Shown: piece by piece, positions 33,903-43,989 of the stretch
Position numbering within the stretch: the stretch's first letter is position 1
How the letters are laid out: the number at the start of each line of letters is the position of its first letter
Source: Arenicola marina
Taxonomy: Eukaryota > Annelida > Polychaeta > Arenicolidae
Length of the DNA: 64,000 nucleotides
Reading direction: 5' to 3'
NCBI GenBank assembly: GCA_964019135.1
Contig: OZ025255.1
Coordinates: forward strand, 6,448,001-6,512,000
The notes under the pieces: model-generated
Told to the model about the DNA's origin: nothing
The model's input: the letters and a program-made list of their open reading frames with translations, nothing else
Database searches by the model: none
Program-made: the position numbers and the translations under genes

Positions 33903-35664
33903 ATTTCACCCTCGAATAGGACATTGGCATGGAGCGGGGCGATATACTCGGCTCCGGCGTCACGGGCCCTGGGGTGTGAGGCAAGGGTATGTTACACCCT
34001 CGAATAGGACATTGGCATGGAGCGGGGCGATATACTCGGCTCCGGCGTCACGGGCCCTGGAGTGTGAGGCAAGTGTATGTTACACCCTCGAATAGGACAT
34101 TGGCATGGAGCGGGGCGATATACTCGGCTCCGGCGTCACGGGCCCTGGAGTGTGAGGCAAGGGTATGTTACACCCTCGAATAGGACATTGGCATGGAGCG
34201 GGGCGATATACTAGGCTCCGGCGTCACGGGCCCTGGAGTGTGAGGCAAGGGTATGTTACACCCTCGAATAGGACATTGACATGGAGCGGGGCGATATACT
34301 CGGCTCCGGCGTCACGGGCCCTGGAGTGTGAGGCAAGGGTATGTTACACCCTCGAATAGGACATTGGCATGGAGCGGGGCGATATACTAGGCTCCGGCGT
34401 CACGGGCCCTGGAGTGTGAGGCAAGTGTATGTTACACCCTCGAATAGGACATTAGCATGGAGCGGGGCGATATACTAGGCTCCGGCGTCACGGGCCCTGG
34501 AGTGTGAGGCAAGGGTATGTTACACCCTCGAATAGGACATTGGCACGGAGCGGGGCGATATACTAGGCTCCGGCGTCACGGGCCCTGGAGTGTGAGGCAA
34601 GTGTATGTTACACCCTCGAATAGGACATTGGCATGGAGCGGGGCGATATACTCACCTCCGGCGTCACGGGCCCTGGAGTGTGAGGCAAGGATATGTTACA
34701 CCCTCGAATAGGACATTGGCATGGAGCGGGGCGATATACTCGGCTCCGGCGTCACGGGCCCTGGAGTGTGAGGCAAGGGTATGTTACACCCTCGAATAGG
34801 ACATTGGCATGGAGCGGGGCGATATACTCGGCTCCGGCGTCACGGGCCCTGGAGTGTGAGGCAAGGGTATGTTACACCCTCGAATAGGACATTGGCATGG
34901 AGCGGGGCGATATACTAGGCTCCGGCGTCACGGGCCCTGGAGTGTGAGGCAAGTGTATGTTACACCCTCGAATAGGACATTGGCATGGAGCGGGGCGATA
35001 TACTCGGCTCCGGCGTCACGGGCCCTGGAGTGTGAGGCAAGGGTATGTTACACCCTCGAATAGGACATTGGCATGGAGCGGGGCGATATACTCGCCTCCG
35101 GCGTCACGGGCCCTGGAGTGTGAGGCAAGGGTATGTTACACCCTCGAATAGGACATTGGCATGGAGCGGGGCGATATACTAGGCTCCGGCGTCACGGGCC
35201 CTGGAGTGTGAGGCAAGGGTATGTTACACCCTCGAATAGGACATTGGCATGGAGCGGGGCGATATACTAGGCTCCGGCGTCACGGGCCCTGGAGTGTGAG
35301 GCAAGGGTATGTTACACCCTCGAATAGAACATTGGCATGGAGCGGGGCGATATACTCACCTCCGGCGTCACGGGCCCTGGGGTGTGAGGCAAGGGTATGT
35401 TACACCCTCGAATAGGACATTGGCATGGAGCGGGGCGATATACTCACCTCCGGCGTCACGGGCCCTGGAGTGTGAGGCAAGGGTATGTTACACCCTCGAA
35501 TAGGACATTGGCATGGAGCGGGGCGATATACTAGGCTCCGGCGTCACGGGCCCTGGAGTGTGAGGCAAGGGTATGTTACACCCTCGAATAGGACATTGGC
35601 ATGGAGCGGGGCGATATACTAGGCTCCGGCGTCACGGGCCCTGGAGTGTGAGGCAAGGGTATGT
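33903..35664. repeat. 88-bp minisatellite, twenty highly uniform copies
   Basis: Every unit is 88 bp, with landmarks taggacattggcatggagc, gcgatatact and gtcacgggccctggagtgtg. Variation is almost limited to a site reading tcgg, tagg, tcac or tcgc after gatatac, and to agggtat against agtgtat at the unit end. Copies follow one another without indels. The repeated 64-codon frames starting at the ATG of each unit overlap the next unit and are not considered genes. Confidence 0.97.
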
Positions 35665-36240
35665 TGCGCTCGGACGTTTTTCTCCTTGTTCGTGTGGAGC
35701 GCAATTTTGCATTATTTTCTTGTTTTAATCAGGTGAGGAACGTGACACAGCGTTACCTTTTCACCAAATAGAGTCTAGACTCAAGATTCAACTCGAACCA
35801 CCTTCACGGTATGTGCACAAGGCGTCCCCAGTTCGGGCTCGGTGAGTTCGCACGTGCCCCCCACCTCCCTCACCACCCGATTGAACCCTGCACTGTTGAA
35901 GTCGATAACCCTCATAAAGATACTGCTAAAGTCGAGATCCATCAAGTCGAAACATAGGCCTGTTAGAAAGATACAGTGTTCCACCAGATTGTTTGAAAAG
36001 ATATATACACAGTTAAAATAGAGATTGTCAAAATTTAGGACAGGACGCCAGCGCCCCCTAGTGATAGGGATGGTATAATATGGGACCCACTGAGAAAATA
36101 CGTCACTGACCCCATTGGGACACCCCCCTCCCCCCCCCCCTGTCCCATATCCTCCCCGGAATACCCTGATAGTGAGCCGTTAAAAATATAGCCATCGTCC
36201 TGGACCATCCCGGCTCACCCGCTTGGCGACAACATACCGT
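35665..36240. other. Unique spacer; one weak coding possibility
   Basis: The minus-strand frame 35781-35984 (67 codons) has a natural-looking composition (FDLMDLDFSSIFMRVIDFNS) and an acceptor-like tttctaacag in it. It has no recognised domain and is not called as a gene. A C-run lies at about 36122-36140. Confidence 0.45.
36044..36068 (-). promoter_or_regulatory. CTCF-like motif, minus orientation
   Basis: Read on the minus strand this is tcactagggggcgctgg, matching 14 of 15 positions of CCASYAGRKGGCRSY. Orientation is opposite to the motif at 31716, so the two face each other across the Ig exon and the 88-bp array. Motif match only. Confidence 0.35.
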
Positions 36241-36272
36241 TGGGGGGGTTGGGGGGGGGGGGGGGGGGGTAT
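36241..36272. repeat. Poly-G tract
   Basis: gttgggggggttgggg followed by an uninterrupted G-run of roughly 18, ending at tatgacg. Could form a G-quadruplex, and is a likely spot for length error. Confidence 0.9.
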
Positions 36273-37049
36273 GACGATATCCAGGGGTGAGTGGGTGGGT
36301 GGTGGGGTAGTCCGCAGAAGAAACATGTCCATACGCGAATATTCGGGTAGAAATGTGTTTGGGTGGTCACCATCCTCAGCTAAAACCTTAAATATGTGAA
36401 TTATTTGGGTTCAAGAGGTGGGCGGGCGAGCCGGGAGAGTTGAGGGGCAGGGGGGGTAGGGTGATCCAGTGCACAGGTTTGTCGGCGCGCCGACCATGTG
36501 TAGGCCTAGAAAAACGGAGCTCGACTTCACCCACACCCCCCACATCCACCCACCCACAACACCCCACCCATGGTAAATATCCATGTTGGTTGGTACAGGA
36601 TCTAAATACGTCTTTTGCGGAAAGCCCCCGACGGGTATAGCCCGCCTTGCTGACCTGGTCGTAGCAAATAACAAGCACTTCTACTTCTGGGATCCGTTGG
36701 GGATCTAGAATTTTGAAACTGTATAAAACATCCTACGACCTGCGGGGAGGGGCGTTGAAAAGGGGTGAGGGGGCGGGGTTCTATCTTCTATGTTGGAGCC
36801 CCACAAAGGGCTGAGGGGGCTACATCTATGCTGGAGCCCCACAAAGGCGTGAGTGGTACGTGAGCTATCGTGAGACAACGGTTTGCCCTGATTTGAAACA
36901 ACGACTGTGTCTGACCCTCGTTAAATAAATGTTTTAGTTAGCAAAATCTTCGCTTTTATTGATTTAATACAGATATATATATATATATAGAAATGTAGCT
37001 TTTCACTTTAAATGGTTTAACATCCTACATTATCAATGAGAAACTTTAA
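36273..37049. other. Spacer with a short direct repeat and an AT tract
   Basis: ggagccccacaaag is repeated at about 36795 and 36834 within a 40-bp direct repeat. An (AT)n run lies at about 36970-36989. No coding domain was found in the GC-rich frames at 36388-36678. Confidence 0.55.
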
Positions 37050-37213
37050 TTGATGCATTTTATGGGTAGGCTCATGGAATGTTGTTACTTTGAGTCACAT
37101 GGGGTATATAGGGCCGGGGACAATGATACGAGATCATGACACTGCTCAAGACACGGGTGGGGTTTGGACCTGCAACCCGTTGGTCTGCATTCGCTCGACC
37201 ACAGCCACTTCCC
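37050..37213 (-). mobile_element. tRNA-derived SINE fragment
   Basis: On the minus strand the sequence starts gggaagtggctgtggtcgag (A-box-like, tggctgtggtcg). About 40 bases later comes the B-box-like ggtccaaaccc (37170-37160), one change from GGTTCRANYCC, followed by ccacccgtgtcttgagca. The spacing and the gttgcaggtccaaaccccac context are typical of tRNA-headed SINEs common in invertebrates. The tRNA-like part is too short and too mispaired for a working tRNA. The tail runs on toward about 37050 without a clear end. Confidence 0.55.
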
Positions 37214-37370
37214 GTATCATATATTACATCGCAAGTCAAATTATTCTGTGACGTCTGATACACAGAAGGTTTTACTTATACGCGGATGCCTGCCTATGCT
37301 GCCCCTTCAGGCCTAAATAATCAACATACATGAGGCAAATGCGTAATAAAAAACATCCTCGTAGCAGCCC

Positions 37371-37685
37371 AGCAAACACCGAATGTTCAGCGAACCGTTC
37401 GCTGGGGGTTATATTTTGGTTTCGTTAGCGTTTAGCCTTCTGCGAACGTTCAATGAACGGTACGGCCTGATTCGGTTGGAGAGATACCTTCCGGGAACGT
37501 TCCTGGAATATCTAGATTTTAGCTTCCCTCTGTTGAAAGCTACAGGGAACGTTCCCTAAACTGAAACACTGAGCGTAAAATTAACCGTTGATTAATGGGA
37601 TGTAAAGTTACCTTCTGGGAACGTTCTCCGAACGGTCGTGCATAGAGCTACCTTCCGGGAACGTTCCTCGAAGGGCCGTGTATCA
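37371..37685. repeat. AACGTTC-rich palindromic block
   Basis: At least five copies of gaacgttc within 250 bp, mostly as gggaacgttcc. Recurring phrases are accttccgggaacgttcct and accttctgggaacgttct. It begins near cccagcaaacaccg. Similar in style to 40948-41185. Confidence 0.7.
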
Positions 37686-37765
37686 TTGCATTTTAGTTCT
37701 AATTAGATTATCATTATATGCTATAGGCCTAGCGTTCTCGATCTAAAATAATGTGGCCAACGTAA

Positions 37766-37797
37766 CCCCCCCCCCCTCCACACACACACACACACAC
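37766..37797. repeat. C-run followed by (CA)n microsatellite
   Basis: A C-run from about 37766 is followed by about nine CA dinucleotides to 37797. Confidence 0.9.
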
Positions 37798-37849
37798 CCG
37801 CCCTAAAACATTAGTGAGATTTGCAACAGGGCCCTCCCCGCGAAGTGAG

Positions 37850-37960
37850 TAGTGCGCCACCATACGGCAGCTGCCGCCTAGCGAAGATGCGCAGCGGAGA
37901 TCGCAAGGCGCATGCGCGAAGTTTGAAAAATGTTGCGGAAAGGCGAGCGGAGTCCTACGG
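37850..37960 (+). promoter_or_regulatory. Possible CpG-rich promoter with an NRF1-like site
   Basis: A GC- and CpG-rich patch in otherwise AT-rich surroundings holds ggcgcatgcgcg (37907-37918), a full match to the NRF1 core GCGCATGCGC. It lies 1.4 kb upstream of the possible terminal exon at 39352 in the same direction. No TATA box or transcript evidence can be seen. Confidence 0.25.
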
Positions 37961-38151
37961 CATGTCTATACGATTAGCTTATATTCACGAATATTTGCTT
38001 ATTTATATGAATGAAAGGTATGTATTTATTAATACTATACTGTATAGAACCTGAAGACGCCCACATTCGAGCGTGACACCATAACAAAAGGCGAACAGGA
38101 GCCTTTATACATTGAAACTTGTTGATGAAATGATACTTTGATAGTCTTGTT

Positions 38152-38395
38152 CACGAGCGCTTAATTTCTTCGTTTCTTTATTATACTATTTATAGTCCCC
38201 ACGCGGTCATCTGCACAAGCCTCACCTCAAGTCTCATGGTCTATATAAGTTATAGATTATGAGAGGTGGGGCTTAGTGCAGATGACCTCGTGGGGACTAA
38301 TAATGAAAGAAGAAGTTAAGGACCTAGTGTCTCCGCACGCTCCGGCGGAGCGTGCGGAGACACTAGGTTTCGGAGACGGAACTAAAGCGCTCGTG
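38152..38395. mobile_element. Foldback/MITE-like element with a second palindrome inserted
   Basis: Outer arms cacgagcgctta (38152) and taaagcgctcgtg (ending 38395) are inverted. Inner arms are tagtccccacgcggtcatct at 38193 and agatgacctcgtggggacta ending 38299, and stay paired through gaggtgggg. The right arm alone carries about 60 extra bases (38321-38380). Those contain a perfect 47-bp palindrome, so a smaller foldback seems to have landed in a larger one. No coding capacity. Confidence 0.75.
38322..38368. repeat. Perfect 47-bp palindrome
   Basis: acctagtgtctccgcacg through ctccggcggag to cgtgcggagacactaggt: 23-base arms pair without mismatch around a single central base. GC-rich and strongly hairpin-forming. 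Confidence 0.95.
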
Positions 38396-38410
38396 GCAGG
38401 CTAGGGCTAG

Positions 38411-38724
38411 CCTAGCTCTGACATCAAAACCACCACCAAGGTGAAGGTTTTGAACAGCACAACACTGTTCTGTGTAGAGTTCTTTCGAAAGCTCCCGGCG
38501 CTAAATGTGTCAATTTTTTTTTTAATATTGGCATTTTTGCAATCTACAAACTGTATTCTTACTCCCGGCGCCTTTACTGAAGTCGTAAGCCGGCAAAATA
38601 TCTGAAATATAAGCCATTTAGGAGTTCAGTTTGCGCACGCTGCCATGCTTGTTTTCTACATCAAAAAGTGTTGTGCTATTCAAAACCTTCACCTTGGTGG
38701 CGGTTTTGATATGTCAGAGCTAGG
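38411..38724. mobile_element. MITE-like DNA transposon remnant, 314 bp, with terminal inverted repeats and 5-bp target duplication
   Basis: The left terminal repeat (38411-38466, cctagctctgacatcaaaac...) and right one (38667-38724) are inverted copies of about 56-58 bp, differing by two substitutions and a 2-bp indel. gctag flanks both ends (38406-38410 and 38725-38729) and would be the target-site duplication. The interior has no transposase. The superfamily is not determined from the ends. Confidence 0.75.
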
Positions 38725-38729
38725 GCTAG

Positions 38730-39351
38730 CCATGAACATGGCTATGGTTGAACAATCATTTCAGCCACACACAGCCTAGGGTTCTGGGCTAGGGCTAGAC
38801 CCCCCCCCCCCTCCCTCTCTCTGGAGTTTGTCTGTTCTTATGTGTATGAACCTTTGTACAAAGATTGTGACTCATGTTGAGCAGAGCTGGCCTAGCCTGT
38901 GAGTGATGAAGTGGCCTGTCATAAAACTCATTTATGTCCTGTGCATTTCTCTCGTTAACATATTGTTAAGATACTTTGTTGGTTTCTTTGTACATGTGTC
39001 TATGAGTGCCTCAACCCTATACTGGCAATAGCCCTGTCACATCCCTCCCCCTAATTATTTGGTGGTGTCGGTGTGGGGGGTCGAAGGCTGCATGCCTTTC
39101 TGTTACTCAGGGAAAAATCAGGTAATTGTTTTTTTATTTCATGTGGGAACTCTGTATTACAGTATGTTTTCACGCTATTCTGTTTATAGCATTCTCTTTG
39201 GTATTTATGTTGCTTCCTGCATACTGTAAAAATAAATGTGGTACAAAGTTTTCTAAGATAGCCTTCCAACATACTTACCCATGTCTTACAATGTTAAACA
39301 GCATTGGTAAATGATAATTTACTAAGACGATAAGTGTATCCTTTGTTACAG
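38730..39351. other. Unique AT-rich DNA, possibly intronic
   Basis: C-run at about 38799-38812 followed by ctccctctctct. The rest is AT-rich. If the exon at 39352 is real this would be its upstream intron; a polypyrimidine-AG acceptor closes it (tcctttgttacag). Confidence 0.45.
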
Positions 39352-39443
39352 ATCAAGTTAGGCGAGAATTTCCTGGCAAAGATGTAAAAGAAATTTGCAT
39401 GTTAATGCGAGAGAAGTTCAGCAACCCTGTAAAGGCTGGATAA
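39352..39443 (+). CDS. Possible terminal coding exon, unknown protein
   Basis: After a good acceptor (tatcctttgttacag, AG at 39350-39351) the sequence is open for 30 codons and then stops at TAA (39441-39443). Taken in the frame that leaves two bases for a split codon, it reads QVRREFPGKDVKEICMLM then REKFSNPVKAG. The composition is charged and protein-like, unlike the AT-rich DNA on either side, which fits the last exon of a gene on plus followed by a long 3' untranslated region. A different frame gives only 11 codons (IKLGENFLAKM). I do not recognise the protein and could not find its earlier exons. A CpG-rich patch at 37850 is a possible promoter. It may equally be a chance open stretch. 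Confidence 0.3.
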
Positions 39444-40284
39444 TAATAAGAAATTTTGAAAGATCTACTTGTTTTACAAATTGAAATGAATATATGTGTA
39501 TAAGGGATTGTTTATATATGTTTTATGCATTGAATAGTAGTTTTTTTAAAGTTGAGTAGTAGTTATGTAGTGGTTGCGAAGTGCTGCATGGTGGTGCATC
39601 TCATTTTGATGTGGAATTTGTATCCATAGAAAGAAAAAGAATACTCTATCAATTCATTTATAACAGTTGATGCTTGTATAGTATACATTATTTGGCTAAT
39701 AATCGAATAGAGCTGGTTTTTATGTCATGTATATAGTTTTAGTATGTCTATATTTTATTGCTCATATAATGACTAGACAAAATTCCATGATGGCATTTTT
39801 TTTTCAACTCTCTCAAATGTATAAGCTGTAAAGTGAACAAAATTTATTATAATATATCAATGTATTAATCATTCAACCACTTTTTAGATGTGAAATTTAA
39901 ATTTGATGGTATGTAGTTTTGATGTTGCTATATGGTGTATATTGATATTATTTGTTGATTAAATTTTATGTCAATATGCATATAAGCAATGAACATTTAT
40001 TTACATAATGGTAGCTTGTTTTTCTAATATATCTATACGGCTAGAATGTGTATATTATATAAATCTTTTGGAATTTGTGTCATTTACGTAACAGGTAACC
40101 TTGGGTTAATTATGTGTTTATAATGTCACTTGTTCACATACTGCACCTTTTTATTGTAATACATATATATGAAAGTGGATTGTGAATCTTTCTAATCTTT
40201 ATTTTTGTATTTTTTAGACTAGCATTATATATATATATATCATAGCATTATATTTATATATTGCTATATGTAACGGTGATTAGT
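39444..40284. other. AT-rich stretch, candidate 3' untranslated region
   Basis: About 840 bp of strongly AT-rich DNA with no open frame of note. ATTAAA at about 39959 could act as a poly(A) signal; no canonical AATAAA was noticed. (AT)n tracts lie at about 40230-40260. The assignment depends wholly on the exon call at 39352. Confidence 0.35.
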
Positions 40285-40552
40285 AACATAGTATACCATG
40301 GTATTCATGTTTTAAAGTACTATGGTAAATTAGCACACCCTGGTACTTGATATACCATGGTAAATTACCATGCTATACCATGGTAATTTACTATGGTAAT
40401 TACCATGATCATTTACCATGGTAATTTACCATGGTATATCATGGTATACCTGTTTCAAAACACCATGGTTTACCATGGTATACCATGGTAATTTACCATA
40501 GTATACCATGGTATACCTGTTTTAAAACACCATGGTATACCATGGTGTTTTT
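40285..40552. repeat. CCATGG-rich palindromic island
   Basis: Eleven CCATGG sites in about 270 bp, mostly as taccatggta or tataccatggtata, with short linkers (aattt, gtattc). An inner direct repeat is catggtatacctgttt followed by aaaacaccatgg. The whole stretch is nearly self-complementary in many registers. Confidence 0.9.
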
Positions 40553-40582
40553 TCATAAGGGTCGTTCTACAAAGCTTCTGTT

Positions 40583-40613
40583 AGACGGCAACCCAAGGCC
40601 TTCAGGGGTAAAA
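40583..40613 (+). repeat. 31-bp dispersed motif, second copy (inverted relative to 30535-30565)
   Basis: agacggcaacccaagg, one variable base region, then ttcaggggtaaaa: 30 of 31 bases match the reverse complement of 30535-30565. It lies just beyond the CCATGG-rich island. Likely part of one dispersed foldback family. Confidence 0.85.
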
Positions 40614-40947
40614 ATTTTACCTGGTTGCCTTGAGCCTCGTCTGTAAGTCCTAAATCTGCCATCTGGACGTTTATTAAGATTTATGACTTGTCAGTGTTTC
40701 TTCGAATAGGACACTTATTGGTGACCAACATCGTTCCATTTGATTGTTCGCATTGTCGGTGATTAAGTCACTATGAATGATTTCTGACACGTCTATCTGT
40801 CCTCGTCGAGTTACACGAGTAACACGTGTACGCGAGCCGCAGATCGAATTATACATCACATGCCTATATCGTTTCGTGTGACTGGATCGTAATTTGATCG
40901 TTTGTCGCACGTTAGCAGAAGGTGCGGTAACGTTTTTTTTAAACATT
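40614..40947. other. Spacer, no gene supported
   Basis: A 90-codon minus-strand frame (40674-40946) has no recognised domain. acgagtaacacgtgtacgcg near 40815 contains short palindromes. Confidence 0.45.
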
Positions 40948-41185
40948 CAGCGAACGTTCGCTTGAAGGTTCAATTAACGTAACAAAAACTTTCCTGGCGA
41001 TCGTACCGCGAACGTTCCATGTGAACGTTCAGCGAACAGTAAACGTTCAGCGAACGTTGGATTAAAAGTTCTACTGACGTAAAAAAAACTTTCCTGGCGA
41101 ACGTTCCTCGAACGTTCCATGTGAACGTTCGCGAAACCCTCAGCGAACCCTCTATTAACGTCAGCGGAACGTTCAATTGTTAGCT
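40948..41185. repeat. AACGTTC-rich block, two 100-bp tandem copies
   Basis: cagcgaacgtt begins at 40948 and 41048. Both copies continue to actttcctggcga and gaacgttccatgtgaacgtt. About nine aacgtt cores fall in 240 bp. It ends at aattgttagctggga, and the left block at 37371 starts with a related cccagcaaac in the opposite sense. Confidence 0.75.
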
Positions 41186-42014
41186 GGGAGGTGATTTCTT
41201 CAGTAGAATAAAGATAAGTAGACGATATTAACCAGACAATAAAACAATAGTAGCTCAGATTAATACAATCATAAATAAATGTCTGTTAAGCCACTGCACA
41301 ATACATTAATTATTTCTCATAAATCAGCAAGGTTCCTTAAACTCGAGGAAACCGAAATCCACGGACAGTCGCACGTCGGACCGTTTTCAAGGGTCTCGAT
41401 TTATTTTTGGTTAGTATGTAGATCCATATCGGATTCCAGTACTTGAACTTTGATACACCAAACACCTCTGCAAGAACCTCTGATTGTATTGGTCAGTTTA
41501 TGCGAAGCATATTTGGTTGATACTGTCTCTACTGTAAATGTCTCTCTCCATGTCCGACCCGGAAGTAGGTCATCTACAAGCTACGGCGGCCAAGATCACG
41601 GATCTCAGATTCAGTTAATAAACCCGCCACCTTCCTCCTCCCCTCAACTCGTGCCAACAACCCCCCCCCCCCCCCACTCCCACCGGCCACCCTCCCCCTG
41701 CACCCCCCCCCGTCCCGCCCCTCCACCCACCCCCTCAATCGACACGACAACGCCACGTCCAGGATACAATACGCCACAGTACACCGAGCGGCGCATGGCG
41801 CACGTAGATTGGGGTTCTTCCTGGTTTAGAGTGTGCAAGGTGCATCTCGCTTTTGGTTTTTTGTCGCTATATCGCGTCAATGGGAGAAGGAAGGGAGAGT
41901 GGAGACCCCGGGAGTAACCCCCCTACTCTTTGCGAAGATGGACATGAGATCTTATGTCCCAGATGCGGAGTCCAAGGCGCAAAACCAAGACCAGTTGATC
42001 TGCAGTTTAAGCTT
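41186..42014. other. Unique spacer, C-rich in part, no gene supported
   Basis: 41640-41745 is C-rich with a C-run near 41662-41676. The proline-rich frames here are compositional. A short stretch near 41930-41990 reads DGHEILCPRCG on plus but has no further zinc-finger structure and no splice-bounded frame. Confidence 0.5.
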
Positions 42015-42895
42015 TCCACTGCTGGGGCGGCCTCTCATCCAGCACACTACCCACTCCACCACTGGGGCGGCCCCTCACCCACCACAAGCCACTTAACCAC
42101 TAGGGCGGCCCCTCAACCAGCACACTACCCAGTCCACCGCTGGGGCGGCACCTAACCCACCACACTACCCACTCCACCACTGGGGAGGCCCCTTACCCAG
42201 CACACTACCCACTCCACCACCAGGGCGCCCTCTCATCCAGCGCACTACCCACTCCACCACTGGGGCGGCCCCTCATCCAGCACACTACCCACTCCACCAC
42301 TGGGGCGCCCCCTTGCTCACCACACTACCCACTCCACCACTGGGGCGGCTTCTCATCCACCACACTACCCACTCCACCACTGGGGCTGCCCCTCATCTAC
42401 CACACTACCGACTCCACCAATGGGGTGGGGGCTCTCACCCAGCACATTACCCACTCCACCACCAGGGCGGCCCGTCACCCAGCACACTACTCACTCCACC
42501 CCTGGGGCGGCCCCTAACCCAGCACACTACCCACTCCACCGCTGATGCGGCCCCTCACCCACCACACTACCCACTCCACCGCTGATGCGGCCCCTCACCC
42601 ACCACACTACCCACTCCACCGCTGATGCGGCCCCTCACCCACCACACTACCCACTCCACCGCTGATGCGGCCCCTCACCCACCACACTACCCACTCCACC
42701 GCTGATGCGGCCCCTCACCCACCACACTACCCACTCTCCAACTTGGGCGGCCCTTCACCCACCAAACTACCCACTTCCCCACTGGGGCGGCCCCTCACCC
42801 ACCACACTACCGACTCCACCACTGGGGGGGGGGGGCTCTCACCCAGCACACTACCGACTCCACCACTGGGGGGGGCCTCTCACCCAGCACACTAC
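42015..42895. repeat. 40-bp minisatellite array (about 22 copies)
   Basis: Unit of 40 bp, cactacccactccaccactg followed by gggcggcccctcacccacca. Five consecutive units carrying gctgatgcgg at 42541, 42581, 42621, 42661 and 42701 are practically identical, a recent local expansion. Units at about 42420 and 42825-42880 have extra guanines. Confidence 0.95.
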
Positions 42896-43407
42896 CCGAG
42901 CCACTTATGTACCCCCCTGCCTCACCCCCCCCCCCACCTCCCACAACAACTTATCTGTCTTGACCTAGCGGCCCACCGTTCTTCTCAGTGTATGGGAATG
43001 GCGCTGGAGACACGATAACGATCTTTGACAGCAACCTCTGGAGGAAGTAGGGTCACAATATCGTCCCATTGGTGCTCTTTCCACAAATAACATGAAGTAT
43101 CTATCCACTATATTAAGGGCGCTGTTACTATTTACAGGGGACCCCTATGTTCTGCTAATGTTCGATTTCCCCCATGTTTAAGCCGTGCGAGGCCCTAATG
43201 AGACTGAACATGGGTGCTGTTGATATTAGGGGATTAAAAGGTCGTAATCGTTTAGGGTATCTTTCACCTTCTGGATAGAACAATGTCTTTGCATGTTCCC
43301 TTTCGAAAAATATGAGGTTTGAAGAAAGATGGAAAGTCAATGAGTCAAATCGAGTCATAAAAACACATAAAAACAATCCAAACTAAGTCAATTTGTTTAT
43401 GGAAAGG
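42896..43407. other. Unique spacer, no gene seen
   Basis: C-run near 42926-42936. The remainder is mixed-composition DNA. The 73-codon minus-strand frame at 43155-43376 has no recognised domain. Confidence 0.5.
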
Positions 43408-43989
43408 GTCAGTAACTGTCTGAATCACAGTTTGACTTGTCATGTTATGTCAGAAGCTGGCATGGGATGGGTTCATCCCGACCTGTCCTGTCTCGTCAGT
43501 AACTGTCTGTAGGACAGTTTGACTTGTCCTGTCCTGTCGAAAGCTGGCGTAGGAGGGCTTCATTCCGACCTGTCCTGTCTCGTACTGTCTGTAGGACAAT
43601 TCGACTTGTCATGTTATGTAAGAAGCTGGCATGGGATGGGTTCATCCCGACCTGTCCTGTCTTGTCAGTAACTGTCTGAATTACAGTTTGATTGTTATGT
43701 TATGTCAGACGCTTGCATGGGATGGGTTCATCCCGACCTGTCCTGTGTCATCAGGAACTGTCTGTAGGACAGTTTGACATGTCATGTTATGTCAGAAGCT
43801 GGCTTGGGATGGGTTCATCCCGACCTGTCCTGTCTTGTCAGTAACTGTCTGAATCACAGTTTGACTTGTCATGTTATGTCAAAAGCTTGCATGGGATTGG
43901 TTCACCCCGACCTGCCCTGTGTCGTCAGGAACTGTCTGTGGGACAGTTTGATTTGTCCGTTCCTGTCCTGTCTCGCCAGTAACTGTCTG

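Noticed and set aside
35781-35984. 67-codon minus-strand frame with an internal acceptor-like site
   Set aside because: No recognised domain and no partner exon; kept only as a note in the spacer entry.
41644-42155. Frames reading DGHEILCPRCG and glycine- or proline-rich segments
   Set aside because: A single CxxC with no second pair; the remainder is C-rich or 40-bp repeat translation.
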